This document shows positions 49,407 to 59,427 of a stretch of 64,000 nt of DNA, piece by piece (the stretch's first letter is position 1; each line of letters starts with the position of its first letter). The notes beneath the pieces were generated by a model. The model had not been told where the DNA came from. It ran no database searches and worked only from the letters and a program-made list of their open reading frames with translations. Location of the stretch: contig NZ_FOGW01000007.1 in NCBI RefSeq assembly GCF_900111325.1, positions 1-64,000 on the forward strand, written 5' to 3'. Source of the DNA: Lachnobacterium bovis (GTDB taxonomy: Bacteria > Bacillota > Clostridia > Lachnospirales > Lachnospiraceae). The position numbers and the translations under genes were made by a program.

Positions 49407-51101
49407 TTATTCTACAGAATTTAACATTTGTAAAATTTCTTCTTTAACTTTCTTGTTATTTTCTAATGCATTTTCATAAGAATTTCCTGTTGAATAGAAA
49501 TAGAATTTGATTTTTGGTTCTGTTCCACTTGGTCTAATTGCAAACCATGAACCGTTTTCAAGGAAAAATCTAATTGCATTTTGTGCAGGAATATCTTCAT
49601 AGCCATCGATATAATCAATAATTTTGTCAATCTTAAATCCAGCAACAGATGTAGGAAGATTATTTCTAATCCATTTCATCATGCGTTGAATTCTTTGAGC
49701 ACCAGGAATTCCCTCTAAGATGATGTTAGGTTCATCTTCTGCAAAATATCCGTATTTTGTATAAATTTCTTGTAAAACATCCCATAAAGTTTTGCCTTGT
49801 TTTTTGTAGTAAGCAGCAGCTTCTGCAACAAGCATACCGGCTGAAATACCATCTTTATCACGAATATCTTCAGATGCAGCATATCCAACAGATTCTTCAT
49901 AACCAAATAAATATGTGTATCCATTTTCATGTAAGTATGGGATTTTTCCACATATATTTTTAAAGCCTGTAAGTGTTTCAAACATTTCAACACCATAAGA
50001 TTTAGCAATGAGAGTTGAAAGTGTTGAAGTAACTATAGACTTAACCATAGCACCTTTTTCTGGTAAGGTTCCAGCTGTTTTATGCCCCTCTAAAATATAA
50101 TTAACAAGAATATATCCAGCTTGGTTACCATTTAAAGGAATATAATTTCCGTTATCGTCACGGATTTCAATTGCAAATCGATCTGAATCTGGATCTGTTG
50201 CCATTAATAATTCAGCACCGAATTCTCTACCATATTGTTCACTTAATTTAAATGCTTTAGGATCTTCTGGATTAGGATATCCTACAGTTGTAAAATCAGG
50301 ATCAGGTTGTTCTTGTTCAGGAACGATTTTCCAATTTGTAAAACCACGATCAGTTAACATCTGACGGAATGGAATTGAACCACATCCGTTTAAAGGTGTG
50401 TAAACAAATGGAATATTTAAATCAAGCTCATCACCTGAGTGGATAGCTAATTGTTCAATATTATCGAGATATTTTCTATCGTAGGATTCATCAAGTACTG
50501 TAATAAGTCCAGATTTGACACCTTCGTTGAAATCAGATGATTTTACATCAGTCCACATATCAACGGCATTTATTTTTTCAGTCATCCCGTCTGCAATTTC
50601 AGAGGAAACCTGACATCCATCTTCCCAATATGCTTTGTAGCCATTATATTCCTTAGGGTTGTGAGATGCAGTAATATTTATTCCAGAAATAGTATGAAGA
50701 TCTCTAATTAAAAAAGCAAGTTCTGGTGTGGGTCTTAAATCATCAAAGACATATACTTTTATTCCGTTTGCAACAAAAATTGATGCAGCAAGTTGTGAAA
50801 ATTCTTTAGAAAAATGTCTTGGATCATGTGCAATAACAACACCACGTTTCATAGCTTCAGATCCTTGTGCTACGATGAAATCAGCAACGCCCTGAGTAGC
50901 TTTTCCTACTGTGTAGATATTCATACGATTAGTACCAGCACCAACTTTACCACGAAGTCCGGCAGTTCCAAAAGAAAGGTGTTGGAAGAATCTATCTTCT
51001 TTTTCTTTTTCGTCTTCTTTAATGTTTATTAATTCTGATTTTAATGGATTATCATCTTCAAGATGTAACATCCAGTCGTTAAAATTATCTTGGTAATTCA
51101 T
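49407..51101 (-). CDS. pgcA: Phosphoglucomutase/phosphomannomutase
   Basis: The 564-residue alpha-D-phosphohexomutase has the four family domains: the phosphoserine loop GINITASHNPKEYNGYK (near 140), the metal loop ATDPDSDRFAIE (near 300), the sugar loop GYEESVGY (near 395) and the phosphate loop RPSGTEPKIKFYF near the end. It interconverts glucose 1- and 6-phosphate (or mannose phosphates). It also has FGTAGLRGKVGAGTNRMN near residue 45. AGGAGG precedes the ATG. Single gene. Confidence 0.93.
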   Translation of the reverse strand: MNYQDNFNDWMLHLEDDNPLKSELINIKEDEKEKEDRFFQHLSFGTAGLRGKVGAGTNRMNIYTVGKATQGVADFIVAQGSEAMKRGVVIAHDPRHFSKEFSQLAASIFVANGIKVYVFDDLRPTPELAFLIRDLHTISGINITASHNPKEYNGYKAYWEDGCQVSSEIADGMTEKINAVDMWTDVKSSDFNEGVKSGLITVLDESYDRKYLDNIEQLAIHSGDELDLNIPFVYTPLNGCGSIPFRQMLTDRGFTNWKIVPEQEQPDPDFTTVGYPNPEDPKAFKLSEQYGREFGAELLMATDPDSDRFAIEIRDDNGNYIPLNGNQAGYILVNYILEGHKTAGTLPEKGAMVKSIVTSTLSTLIAKSYGVEMFETLTGFKNICGKIPYLHENGYTYLFGYEESVGYAASEDIRDKDGISAGMLVAEAAAYYKKQGKTLWDVLQEIYTKYGYFAEDEPNIILEGIPGAQRIQRMMKWIRNNLPTSVAGFKIDKIIDYIDGYEDIPAQNAIRFFLENGSWFAIRPSGTEPKIKFYFYSTGNSYENALENNKKVKEEILQMLNSVE

Positions 51102-51376
51102 TTACTTACCTCCTAGGCTATAACCAAAATTATTATTTATCAATAATATTATACGAGATTTATTAAAATAATACTACAAGATAACTATGATTTTATTGGT
51201 GGAAAATAGTTGTAGTTTTTTAAAAAATATATTTCCTTATGCAAAAAGTGGAAAAACATTAGAAAATATGGTAAATTTAAAAATATTTTAAAAAATTAAT
51301 CAAATCTTAATCTTTGCCCTCTATCATTTTAAAAATGTAGTGTGGTAGTATAAGTTTTGTCAGGAGGAATAAGAAC

Positions 51377-52075
51377 ATGTATAAAATATTAATTTGTGAT
51401 GATGAAAAAGATATCGTAAGGGCGCTCAAAATTTATCTTACAAATAAAGATTATCAAATGTTCGAAGCATATGATGGAGAAGAAGCATTAGAAATTGTAA
51501 AAAAAGAAGAAGTTCATTTGATTTTAATGGATATTATGATGCCAAAAATGGATGGACTTACTGCAATGAGAAAGATTCGTGAAAATAGTAATGTGCCAAT
51601 AATATTAATAACAGCTAAGAGTGAAGATGTTGATTTAGTTTTAGGTTTGAATGATGGAGCAGATGACTATATAACAAAACCATTTAATCCTATTGAAGTT
51701 GTTGCAAGAGTAAAATCTCAGCTTAGACGTTATATGATGTTAGGCGGTGGTAGTACAACACAAAATATAATTTCGATTAAAGGAATTGAATTAGATGATC
51801 AACTAAAAAAAGTAACACAAGATGGCACAGAATTAAAGTTAACAAAAAAAGAGTATGAAATATTAAAATTTTTTATGCTTAATCCTAATTGTGTGTATTC
51901 TCCTAGAGACATTTATGAAAAAATATGGAAAGAGCCGGCTATAGGAAATGATTCTAATACGGTAGCAGTACATATTAGACATTTAAGAGAAAAAATAGAG
52001 ATAGATCCGGCTAATCCAAGAATATTAAAGGTAGTATTTGGGCAAGGATATATGATAGAAAAAGGGAGAGAATAA
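51377..52075 (+). CDS. OmpR-family response regulator
   Basis: The 232-residue protein has a receiver domain (acidic pair Asp8-Asp9, phosphorylation Asp52 in LILMDIMMP, the Lys in FNPI-preceding TKPF) and a winged-helix DNA-binding domain (LTKKEYEILKFFMLNPNCVY; NTVAVHIRHLREKIE). AGGAGG lies 9 bases upstream. The kinase gene starts 3 bases after it. Targets are unknown. Confidence 0.95.
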   Translation: MYKILICDDEKDIVRALKIYLTNKDYQMFEAYDGEEALEIVKKEEVHLILMDIMMPKMDGLTAMRKIRENSNVPIILITAKSEDVDLVLGLNDGADDYITKPFNPIEVVARVKSQLRRYMMLGGGSTTQNIISIKGIELDDQLKKVTQDGTELKLTKKEYEILKFFMLNPNCVYSPRDIYEKIWKEPAIGNDSNTVAVHIRHLREKIEIDPANPRILKVVFGQGYMIEKGRE

Positions 52076-52078
52076 GAG

Positions 52079-54187
52079 ATGATTAATAAATTTAAAAATC
52101 TTCAAGGAAAAATCACGTTATTTTTTATTGCATGGATTTTTGGAATGATTATGGCTGTTTTATCAATGGCAATATTAACGATGATTTTTCAGAAGGATTT
52201 TAAAGCAGAACGTAACAAAACATTAAAAGAAAATTATAAAAAAATGGAATACGAATGTGCAAAAAATGTTGTGTGCAATAAAATTCAAAGAATTTATTAT
52301 CCTGGGGATAATGATAATGGAAATCAAGATAGATTTGAAAAATACAAGTATCGGATTGTAGACAGAAAAACTAAAGAAGTTGTTAGTGGAACAAAATTTA
52401 CAGGAGGGAGAAAATTTACTTTTTTTTGCCCAATTGATAGGGCTCATAGTGTTGGATTTATTAGAAGAGGTGAACTGTCGGATTTTGAAATAAAAACGGA
52501 ATTAAGTGGTAAGGAGATTGTTGTATATAAAGAGGAGGGGAAAGAAAGACAAATAGTTGAAACAAAAGTAGAAATGGGTATGGATGACGATGATACGAGT
52601 TTTGAAGATGAGAAAAATGTAGTACAAAAAAGGGATGCAACTGTTGATGATTTTTGTATTTATACGATTGACATAAAATATGTAGGGAATTATTTAGAAA
52701 ATTCAAATTATAGTTTAGCATTGAAAATTATAGATAGTGTAAATAATAATAAGAGTTTAATAATTTTTGGGGAAGTAGTATCTGTAATTATATTTGTGGT
52801 ATCATATATATTATTACTATGTGTAGCTGGGCAAAGAAAGGAAGAAGGCGTTTATCCGGGATATCTAGATAAAGTTCCTATAGAAGTATTAGGAATAGCA
52901 ATATGTTTTATATATATGAGGATATTGAATAGCTCTCTAGTACAAGCGAGTAGTTTTTACGGTCTTATAGTAATAGGGGGATTGGGATTTACATTAATAG
53001 CCATTTTTATCGGTTTATCAATGAGCTTTGCAGTAAGATTAAAAGAGGGGTCAGTAATAAAAAATTCAGTCGCAGGTTATACATATCGCTTTATTAAAAG
53101 CAGTTATAATTATATTATAAAAAAAATAGGAGAAGAATTAAAGGAAATCACAAAAAAAGAATTAATAATAGCCTTTGTATTTGTTTATATTGGTATAGCA
53201 TTTTTTTACGGCATTTTATTAATTGGATACAGAAGTGTTATTGCTTGGTTTCTTTTTAATTTAATAATTTTTGGCTTTTTATTAAAAACATTAGTTGATG
53301 TGATAAATATCAAAGAAGGTATCAAAAGAATGGCTTCTGGTGAAACAAAGTATAAGATAAAAGGTCAAAATATGCTTAGTTTTTTTAAGGCAGAAGTAGA
53401 AGATATCAATAATATTTCGCAAGGAATAGAAATAGCTGTTTCAGAAAAAACTAAAAGTGAGAGAATGAAAACGGAGCTTATTACAAATGTTTCACACGAT
53501 ATCAAGACCCCGCTTACATCGATTATAAATTACGTGGATTTCATAAAAAAAGAAGTTGAATCTGAAAGAATGAATGAATCTGCAGTAACAGATTATTGTG
53601 ACGTTTTAGGTCGTCAATCAATAAAACTTAAACGATTAATAGAAGATTTAGTTGAGGCATCAAAAGCTTCAACGGGAAACTTAGAAATTAATCTTATGCC
53701 ATGTGAAGCATCAGTTTTTTTGAATCAAATATCAGGTGAATATAGAGAAAAATTTGAAGAAAAAGAACTTGAGATGGTACTTGATGGATTAGAAAATAAT
53801 CTGAGAATTATGGCAGATGGTAGACGTATGTTTAGAGTATTTGACAATATAATGAATAATATTTGTAAATATTCTCAAGCTAAAACTAGAGTTTATATCG
53901 AGTTATCGAAGAAAGATGACAATGCAGAATTTTCGTTTAAAAATATATCAAAGGATCCGTTAAATATTTCTCCAGATGAATTAATGGAGCGTTTTGTAAG
54001 AGGAGATAAATCCCGAAATACTGAAGGGAATGGATTAGGTCTTTCTATTGCAAGAAGTATGACAAACCTTCAAGGGGGAGATATACAAATAGAAATCGAT
54101 GGTGATTTATTTAAAGTAAAATTAAGTTTTCCTTTAATTTATGAAGAGGAAGGAGAAAACAACAATGAAAGTAGTGATAGCAATTGA
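52079..54187 (+). CDS. Membrane sensor histidine kinase
   Basis: The 702-residue protein has one membrane helix near 18-40, an extracytoplasmic domain of about 170 residues, then several helices (about 228-250, 265-285, 293-320, 360-405). HisKA has NVSHDIKTPLTSIINYVDFI with phospho-His 473. The ATPase domain has the N-box NIMNNICKYS and GNGLGLSIARS, but no clear G1 box (DxGxG), a trait of this clostridial kinase type. It overlaps the glycerate kinase gene by 23 bases. Confidence 0.9.
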   Translation: MINKFKNLQGKITLFFIAWIFGMIMAVLSMAILTMIFQKDFKAERNKTLKENYKKMEYECAKNVVCNKIQRIYYPGDNDNGNQDRFEKYKYRIVDRKTKEVVSGTKFTGGRKFTFFCPIDRAHSVGFIRRGELSDFEIKTELSGKEIVVYKEEGKERQIVETKVEMGMDDDDTSFEDEKNVVQKRDATVDDFCIYTIDIKYVGNYLENSNYSLALKIIDSVNNNKSLIIFGEVVSVIIFVVSYILLLCVAGQRKEEGVYPGYLDKVPIEVLGIAICFIYMRILNSSLVQASSFYGLIVIGGLGFTLIAIFIGLSMSFAVRLKEGSVIKNSVAGYTYRFIKSSYNYIIKKIGEELKEITKKELIIAFVFVYIGIAFFYGILLIGYRSVIAWFLFNLIIFGFLLKTLVDVINIKEGIKRMASGETKYKIKGQNMLSFFKAEVEDINNISQGIEIAVSEKTKSERMKTELITNVSHDIKTPLTSIINYVDFIKKEVESERMNESAVTDYCDVLGRQSIKLKRLIEDLVEASKASTGNLEINLMPCEASVFLNQISGEYREKFEEKELEMVLDGLENNLRIMADGRRMFRVFDNIMNNICKYSQAKTRVYIELSKKDDNAEFSFKNISKDPLNISPDELMERFVRGDKSRNTEGNGLGLSIARSMTNLQGGDIQIEIDGDLFKVKLSFPLIYEEEGENNNESSDSN

Positions 54188-55316
54188 TTCGTTTAAGGGA
54201 AGTTTAACTTCACTAGAGGCAGCAAATGCTATAAAAAGTGGAATACTTAAAGTATATGAGAATGCAGATGTTGTAATTAGCCCTCTCGCAGACGGAGGAG
54301 AGGGTACAACATACGCATTGACAAAAGGAATGGGAGGAGAGTTTCGTAAATTAAATGTATGTGGCCCTTTAGAAAATACTAAAGTTGAGGCTTCTTATGG
54401 CATAATAAGATCTAATAAAACAGCAATTATTGAAATGTCATCTGCAGCAGGTATTACATTAGTTGATGAATCTAAAAAAAATCCGCTCTATACAACAACT
54501 TATGGAGTAGGAGAAATTATACAGGATGCAATAACTCAAGGATGCAGAAATTTTATAGTTGGAATTGGTGGAAGTGCAACAAATGATGGTGGAATAGGAA
54601 TGCTTCAGGCACTCGGTTATGAATTCCTAGATAAGGATAATAAAAAAATAAGTTTAGGCGGAATAGGTTTAAAAAATCTTGAAAGAATAGATGATTCGAA
54701 GGTTATAAAAGAGTTAAAAAATTGTAATTTTAAGATAGCTTGCGATGTTACAAATCCTTTATGTGGAGAAAATGGATGCAGTGCAGTGTTTGGACCACAA
54801 AAAGGAGCTAGTAAAGAAATGATAGTAAGTCTGGATGAGTGGTTAAAAAAATATGCTGTTTTGTCAAAAAAAATTAATCCTAAAGCAGATGAAAACTATC
54901 CAGGAACTGGAGCAGCAGGTGGATTAGGATTTGCTTTTTTGACATTTACTAATGCAAAATTAGCATCGGGAATAGATATTGTTTTAAAGGAAACGAAATT
55001 AGAAGAAAAAATAATTGATTCAGATATAGTCATTACAGGTGAAGGACGACTAGATAAACAAACAGTTATGGGAAAGGCTCCAATTGGCGTGGCAAATATA
55101 GCAAAAAAATACGACAAAAAAGTAATAGCTTTTGCAGGTTGTGTGACAAAAGATGCAGTACTGTGCAATGAAAACGGAATTGATGCATTTTTTCCAATAT
55201 TGCGTGAGGTTGTGACTTTAGAAGAAGCAATGGATAAAAAAGTAAGTATTTATAACATGCAAGAAACGGCAAGAGAAGTATTTTCGTTGATAAAAGCAGT
55301 TGGAAATTTAAGCTAG
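54165..55316 (+). CDS. Glycerate kinase (GarK/GlxK family)
   Basis: The protein has 383 residues from ATG 54165 (GGAGAAAAC upstream); starts further up are inside the kinase gene. Family motifs: IDSFKGSLTSLEAANAIKSG, SPLADGGEGTTYAL, VGIGGSATNDGGIGMLQALG and ITGEGRLDKQTVMGKAPIGV. It phosphorylates D-glycerate to 2-phosphoglycerate (class II enzyme) with ATP. Its tie to the two-component genes by overlap is unexpected and suggests the sensor may respond to a carbon state. Confidence 0.92.
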   Translation: MKVVIAIDSFKGSLTSLEAANAIKSGILKVYENADVVISPLADGGEGTTYALTKGMGGEFRKLNVCGPLENTKVEASYGIIRSNKTAIIEMSSAAGITLVDESKKNPLYTTTYGVGEIIQDAITQGCRNFIVGIGGSATNDGGIGMLQALGYEFLDKDNKKISLGGIGLKNLERIDDSKVIKELKNCNFKIACDVTNPLCGENGCSAVFGPQKGASKEMIVSLDEWLKKYAVLSKKINPKADENYPGTGAAGGLGFAFLTFTNAKLASGIDIVLKETKLEEKIIDSDIVITGEGRLDKQTVMGKAPIGVANIAKKYDKKVIAFAGCVTKDAVLCNENGIDAFFPILREVVTLEEAMDKKVSIYNMQETAREVFSLIKAVGNLS

Positions 55317-55353
55317 AATAAAAGTATAAAAGAGATAGAAGATGAGGTAAAGT

Positions 55354-56031
55354 ATGGCATTTCAGATGGTTCATATGGAAGTTGCATATAGAATGTTAAA
55401 ATATATGCCTGACATGAAATATAAAGAAGATTTTATTTTAGGTTCGGTTGCACCAGATTCGGTACATATGGAAACGGTATATAAAGTCGAAGATAAAATA
55501 GATTCACATTTGTTTTGGGGCTGTGGTCCATGGGCTAAAACGACAGATTCTGAGAAGTGGAAGAATAATATTTTAGATTTTTGGGAAAAATCTAAAGAAA
55601 TAAAAGATGTTTCAAGAGAATTCTTAATGGGATATGCTGTGCATTGTTTGACGGATTATTGTAACGATTTGAATGTGTGGATAGCCCTAAAAAACAAGAG
55701 TAAAATTCCAGAAGAAGAATTAAAGAAATTGTTTTATCCAGAATCAAGAGGAATAGATCAATGGCTTTTTTTGAACAGTCCAAATGCAAAAAATATAATG
55801 GAATTATTAGAAAAAGGAAGAGCTTTTTCGATAGAAAATAAAGTAAAAAAAGAAATGATAGAAAAAGAGAAACTTCATTTGTTAAATAGACAATACAAAA
55901 CGGATTTAACAGATGAGGTTAGGGCAAATTTAAGAGATGAAATTGTGAATAATTATAGATTTGTACCACCAGAATTCATGGAGAAGTTTCTGAATCAAAC
56001 GGCAAAAGATTTGTATTGTATGTTAAAATAA
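55354..56031 (+). CDS. Zinc-dependent phospholipase C-like protein
   Basis: The 225-residue cytoplasmic-type protein starts MAFQMVHMEVAYRML and has GSVAPDSVHME, SHLFWGCGPW and GYAVHCLTDYCNDLNVW, the His/Asp metal ligands of the Zn_dep_PLPC fold. No signal peptide is seen, so it is not a secreted toxin; short members like this are common hypothetical hydrolases in Firmicutes. GATGAGG precedes the ATG. It lies 37 bases after the glycerate kinase gene and may share its transcript. Confidence 0.75.
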   Translation: MAFQMVHMEVAYRMLKYMPDMKYKEDFILGSVAPDSVHMETVYKVEDKIDSHLFWGCGPWAKTTDSEKWKNNILDFWEKSKEIKDVSREFLMGYAVHCLTDYCNDLNVWIALKNKSKIPEEELKKLFYPESRGIDQWLFLNSPNAKNIMELLEKGRAFSIENKVKKEMIEKEKLHLLNRQYKTDLTDEVRANLRDEIVNNYRFVPPEFMEKFLNQTAKDLYCMLK

Positions 56032-56043
56032 ACAATTTGTTGC

Positions 56044-56071
56044 TTGATTTTAGAAAACAGTGTGCTATAAT
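56044..56071 (+). promoter_or_regulatory. Promoter of the thiamine operon
   Basis: TTGATT (56044-56049), 16 bases, TATAAT (56066-56071), just before the TPP riboswitch. Confidence 0.65.
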
Positions 56072-56087
56072 GAATTTGAATTGAAAA

Positions 56088-56172
56088 AAGAGGGTGCTCA
56101 TAGTAATGGGCTGAGATTAAGCGGAAGCTTTGACCTATAACCTGATTTGGATAATGCCAACGTAGGGAAATA
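56088..56172 (+). promoter_or_regulatory. TPP riboswitch (thi box)
   Basis: The conserved parts are in order: GGGTGCTC (56093-56100 with flank), GGGCTGAGATTAAGC, CTTTGACCTATAACCTGATT, TGGATAATGCC and GTAGGGAA. This is the thiamine-diphosphate aptamer with a short P3. Binding of TPP should favour the terminators that follow (56189 and 56238) and stop transcription of the thi genes. Confidence 0.95.
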
Positions 56173-56188
56173 TGATTTTATGAAAGTG

Positions 56189-56223
56189 AACGCTAGGACT
56201 TTGTATAGGACTAGCGTTTTTTG
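56189..56223 (+). terminator. Riboswitch-controlled terminator 1
   Basis: AACGCTAG (56189-56196) pairs with CTAGCGTT (56211-56218), followed by TTTT. Confidence 0.85.
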
Positions 56224-56237
56224 ATAAAAGTTTTTTG

Positions 56238-56266
56238 CACCCGTTTTTATAATGGGTGTTTTTTTA
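56238..56266 (+). terminator. Terminator 2 in the thi leader
   Basis: CACCC (56238-56242) pairs with GGGTG (56254-56258), followed by seven or more T residues. It would act as a second stop after the riboswitch. Confidence 0.55.
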
Positions 56267-56294
56267 TTATATTTTAAGAGAAAAGGAGTAAGAA

Positions 56295-56489
56295 ATGGTT
56301 ACAGTAAATGGAAAAAAGTATGATTTTGCAGATATAACAGTTACGAATTTATTAGAAAAATTAGAATTCAATATTTCTAGAGTTGTTGTAGAGCAAAACG
56401 AAGAGATTATTTCTAAAAAAGATTATAGTAAAGTTCATATTTTAGATGGAGATGTAGTAGAAGTTATAAGTTTCGTAGGAGGTGGTTGA
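56295..56489 (+). CDS. thiS: Sulfur carrier protein ThiS
   Basis: The 64-residue ubiquitin-like protein starts MVTVNGKKYDF and ends VVEVISFVGGG, with the C-terminal Gly-Gly that is adenylated by ThiF and turned into a thiocarboxylate for the thiazole ring. AAGGAG precedes the ATG. First gene of the riboswitch-controlled operon. Confidence 0.95.
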   Translation: MVTVNGKKYDFADITVTNLLEKLEFNISRVVVEQNEEIISKKDYSKVHILDGDVVEVISFVGGG

Positions 56490-56491
56490 AA

Positions 56492-57115
56492 ATGATTTCT
56501 AAAGATGAATTAGATAATGCATTAGCAGAACGTCATGGTAAAAGATTGCAACAGAAATTTCAAAAGGTTAACGTTGCTATTTGTGGATTAGGAGGTTTAG
56601 GATCAAATGTTGCAGTTGCACTTGCAAGGGCAGGAATAAGACATTTACATTTAATAGATTTTGATAGGGTAGATGTTACCAATTTTAACAGGCAGCAATA
56701 TTTTGTTAATCAATTAGGCGAGTATAAAACACTTAGTTTATCTAAAACATTATCAAAAATTTATCCATATATTGATGTAAAAATAGACACAGTTAAAATC
56801 ACAAAAGATAATATAGCTGAATTATTAAAAGATGATTTTATTATTTGTGAAGCTTTAGATGATGCAGAAAATAAGGCAATGTTTGTTGAAGAAGTTTTAA
56901 AAGAGTTTCCACAAAAGTATCTAGTGAGTGCTTCTGGCATGGCGGGAAAGAAGTCTTTAAACTACATAAAAACACAAAAAATACGAGAAAATTTTTATCT
57001 TTGTGGAGATAGAATAAGTGGCTTAGAGGATGGAGATGGTTTATTTGCACCAAGAGTTATGGCGGCAGCAGCACATGAAGCTATGACAATTATTAATATT
57101 ATTGATGAACTGTAA
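56492..57115 (+). CDS. thiF: ThiS adenylyltransferase ThiF
   Basis: The 207-residue E1-like enzyme has the nucleotide motif GLGGLGSNVAVALARAGI (near 32-49), LIDFDRVDVTNFNRQQYF, and the end DGLFAPRVMAAAAHEAM. This short clostridial ThiF lacks the zinc cysteines of E. coli ThiF. It activates the ThiS C-terminus with ATP. ATG 56492 has AGGAGGTGG, which overlaps the end of thiS; the TTG at 56486 is less likely. Confidence 0.92.
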   Translation: MISKDELDNALAERHGKRLQQKFQKVNVAICGLGGLGSNVAVALARAGIRHLHLIDFDRVDVTNFNRQQYFVNQLGEYKTLSLSKTLSKIYPYIDVKIDTVKITKDNIAELLKDDFIICEALDDAENKAMFVEEVLKEFPQKYLVSASGMAGKKSLNYIKTQKIRENFYLCGDRISGLEDGDGLFAPRVMAAAAHEAMTIINIIDEL

Positions 57116-57211
57116 AAAATAAATATAAGGGGAATATTATTAACAAGCAAATTTAAGTGTATGCAAATTAGAGTATATGCTAATTACTAAGATAAAAAGG
57201 AGTTGTATAAA

Positions 57212-58024
57212 ATGACTAACAATGCTAAGGAGAAAATTAATATAGAAATATCAAATCAAAATGATTCTTTTACAATTGGTGGAAAGGAGTTTCATTCAAG
57301 ATTTATATTAGGGTCCGGTAAATATTCTTTAAATTTAATTAAAGCAGCAATAGAAAATGCTAAGGCAGAAATGATTACTCTTGCAGTAAGGCGTGCTAAT
57401 ACAAAAGAACAAGAAAATATTTTAGATTATATACCAAAAAATATTACTCTTTTACCTAATACGTCTGGTGCTAGAAATGCCAAAGAAGCGGTAAGAATTG
57501 CAAAAATTGCAAGGGAATTAGGTTGTGGTGATTTTGTAAAAGTAGAAATAATGAGAGATAGCAAATATCTTTTACCGGATAATCTAGAAACTATAAAAGC
57601 AACCAAGGAATTAGTTAAAGAGGGATTTATTGTATTGCCATATATGTATCCAGATTTGTATGTTGCGAGAGATTTAGTTGAGGCAGGTGCAGCTTGTGTA
57701 ATGCCACTTGCATCTCCTATTGGTTCGAATAAAGGTTTATCTACAAAGGACTTCATACAGATTCTAGTAGATGAAATAGAAGTTCCAATCATAGTTGATG
57801 CTGGAATAGGAGCCCCTTCACAGGCCTGTGAAGCTATGGAAATGGGAGCAACTGCAATAATGGCAAATACTGCATTAGCAACATCACAGAATTTACCACT
57901 TATGGCAAGTGCATTTAATAAAGCTATTGAAGCAGGAAGAAGCGCTTATTTAGCTGGTTTAGGCAGGGTAATAACAAGAGGAGCAAGTAGTAGTGATCCA
58001 TTAACAGGTTTTCTGAGAGATTAA
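57212..58024 (+). CDS. thiG: Thiazole synthase ThiG
   Basis: The 270-residue TIM-barrel enzyme has FHSRFILGSGKYSLNLIKAA, TLAVRRAN, VKVEIMRDSKYLLPD with the active Lys, and PIIVDAGIGAPSQACEAMEM. It joins deoxyxylulose phosphate, dehydroglycine (from ThiH) and ThiS thiocarboxylate to make the thiazole. ATG 57212 has AAAAGGAG; the frame from TTG 57203 is longer. The N-terminal 25 residues are extra compared with B. subtilis ThiG. Confidence 0.95.
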   Translation: MTNNAKEKINIEISNQNDSFTIGGKEFHSRFILGSGKYSLNLIKAAIENAKAEMITLAVRRANTKEQENILDYIPKNITLLPNTSGARNAKEAVRIAKIARELGCGDFVKVEIMRDSKYLLPDNLETIKATKELVKEGFIVLPYMYPDLYVARDLVEAGAACVMPLASPIGSNKGLSTKDFIQILVDEIEVPIIVDAGIGAPSQACEAMEMGATAIMANTALATSQNLPLMASAFNKAIEAGRSAYLAGLGRVITRGASSSDPLTGFLRD

Positions 58025-58091
58025 AAATATTATATTTTCAACAATAAGTGGACTACAACTGTTGATAAACTAGAATGGAGGAAAATAAAAA

Positions 58092-59426
58092 GTGGAAAAT
58101 CAATTTTTGATAGATTCTGATTTTTTATCAGAAGATGCTTTAGCCAAAAAACATTTAATAGAAAATAATCCATCGGCAAGAAGTAATCCAATGGAATATA
58201 TGCCAGATATGGAACGAATAGATTCTAAAATAAAAGATAGAGTAATATCTCAAATGAACGAATATGATTATAACCGCTATACAAGAAGTGATGTTATAAA
58301 AGCATTAAAAAATAAAAAATGTACGCTAGAAGATTTTAAAGCATTATTATCGCCGGCTGCTTTACCTTTTTTAGAACAAATGGCACAAAAAGCACATATT
58401 GAAACGAGAAAACATTTTGGAAATACAGTGTATATTTTTACGCCATTATATATTGCGAATTATTGTGAAAATTATTGTATTTATTGTGGATTTAATTGTT
58501 ATAACCACATAAAAAGAATGAGACTTACAATGGAACAAATTGAACATGAAATGAAGGTAATTGCAGAATCAGGAATGGAAGAAATTTTAATTCTGACAGG
58601 AGAAAGTAAAAGTAAAAGTGATGTTAAATATATAGGAGAGGCGTGTAAATTAGCAAAAAAATATTTTAAAAATGTTGGAATAGAAATTTATCCAGTAAAC
58701 ACGGAAGATTATGCGTATTTACACAAGTGTGGAGTAGATTATGTGACTGTTTTTCAAGAAACATATGACATAAAAAAATATGAAACATTACATTTACTAG
58801 GACACAAAAGAATTTGGCCATACAGATTTGATGCTCAAGAGAGAGCGCTAAGAGGGGGAATGAGAGGAGTAGCATTTTCAGCACTTTTGGGGTTAGCAGA
58901 TTTTAGAAAAGATGCGTTAGCAACAGCACTTCACGTATACTATTTGCAAAAAAAATATCCACATGCAGAGATGTCGATTTCGTGTCCACGATTAAGGCCA
59001 ATTGTAAATAATGACAAAATAAATCCGCTAGATGTTCATGAAAAACAGTTATGCCAAATTATATGTGCGTATAGAATTTTTTTGCCTTTTGTAGGAATTA
59101 CAGTTTCATCAAGAGAAAGCAAAGAATTTAGAAATGGAATAGTAAAGATTGCTGCAACAAAAGTTTCAGCAGGTGTATCAACTGGAATTGGTGATCATGA
59201 AAGTAAATATAAAAAACATAAATTAAAAGATTTACAGCAAGTTGGCTCTAACTTAAATGATTCTAATGACACCCTAAATAATGGACAAAGACTAGAAACA
59301 TTCGAAGAAACTGGAGATGAACAATTTGAAATAAATGATACTAGAAGTATTGATGAAATGTATGCTGATTTAGTTAGTGAAGGTCTTCAGCCAGTATTAA
59401 ATGACTATTTGTATGTTGGAGAATAA
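58092..59426 (+). CDS. thiH: Tyrosine lyase ThiH (radical SAM)
   Basis: The 444-residue protein starts at GTG 58092, 10 bases after GGAGG. NYCENYCIYCGF (near 137) is the radical-SAM C-x3-C-x2-C box. It cleaves tyrosine to dehydroglycine and p-cresol for thiazole formation, the anaerobic route, in line with a clostridial host. The C-terminal BATS-like region has SKYKKHKLKDL. An acidic insert (SNDTLNNGQRLETFEETGDE) precedes the usual FEINDTRSIDEM end. Confidence 0.95.
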   Translation: MENQFLIDSDFLSEDALAKKHLIENNPSARSNPMEYMPDMERIDSKIKDRVISQMNEYDYNRYTRSDVIKALKNKKCTLEDFKALLSPAALPFLEQMAQKAHIETRKHFGNTVYIFTPLYIANYCENYCIYCGFNCYNHIKRMRLTMEQIEHEMKVIAESGMEEILILTGESKSKSDVKYIGEACKLAKKYFKNVGIEIYPVNTEDYAYLHKCGVDYVTVFQETYDIKKYETLHLLGHKRIWPYRFDAQERALRGGMRGVAFSALLGLADFRKDALATALHVYYLQKKYPHAEMSISCPRLRPIVNNDKINPLDVHEKQLCQIICAYRIFLPFVGITVSSRESKEFRNGIVKIAATKVSAGVSTGIGDHESKYKKHKLKDLQQVGSNLNDSNDTLNNGQRLETFEETGDEQFEINDTRSIDEMYADLVSEGLQPVLNDYLYVGE

Positions 59427-59427
59427 G

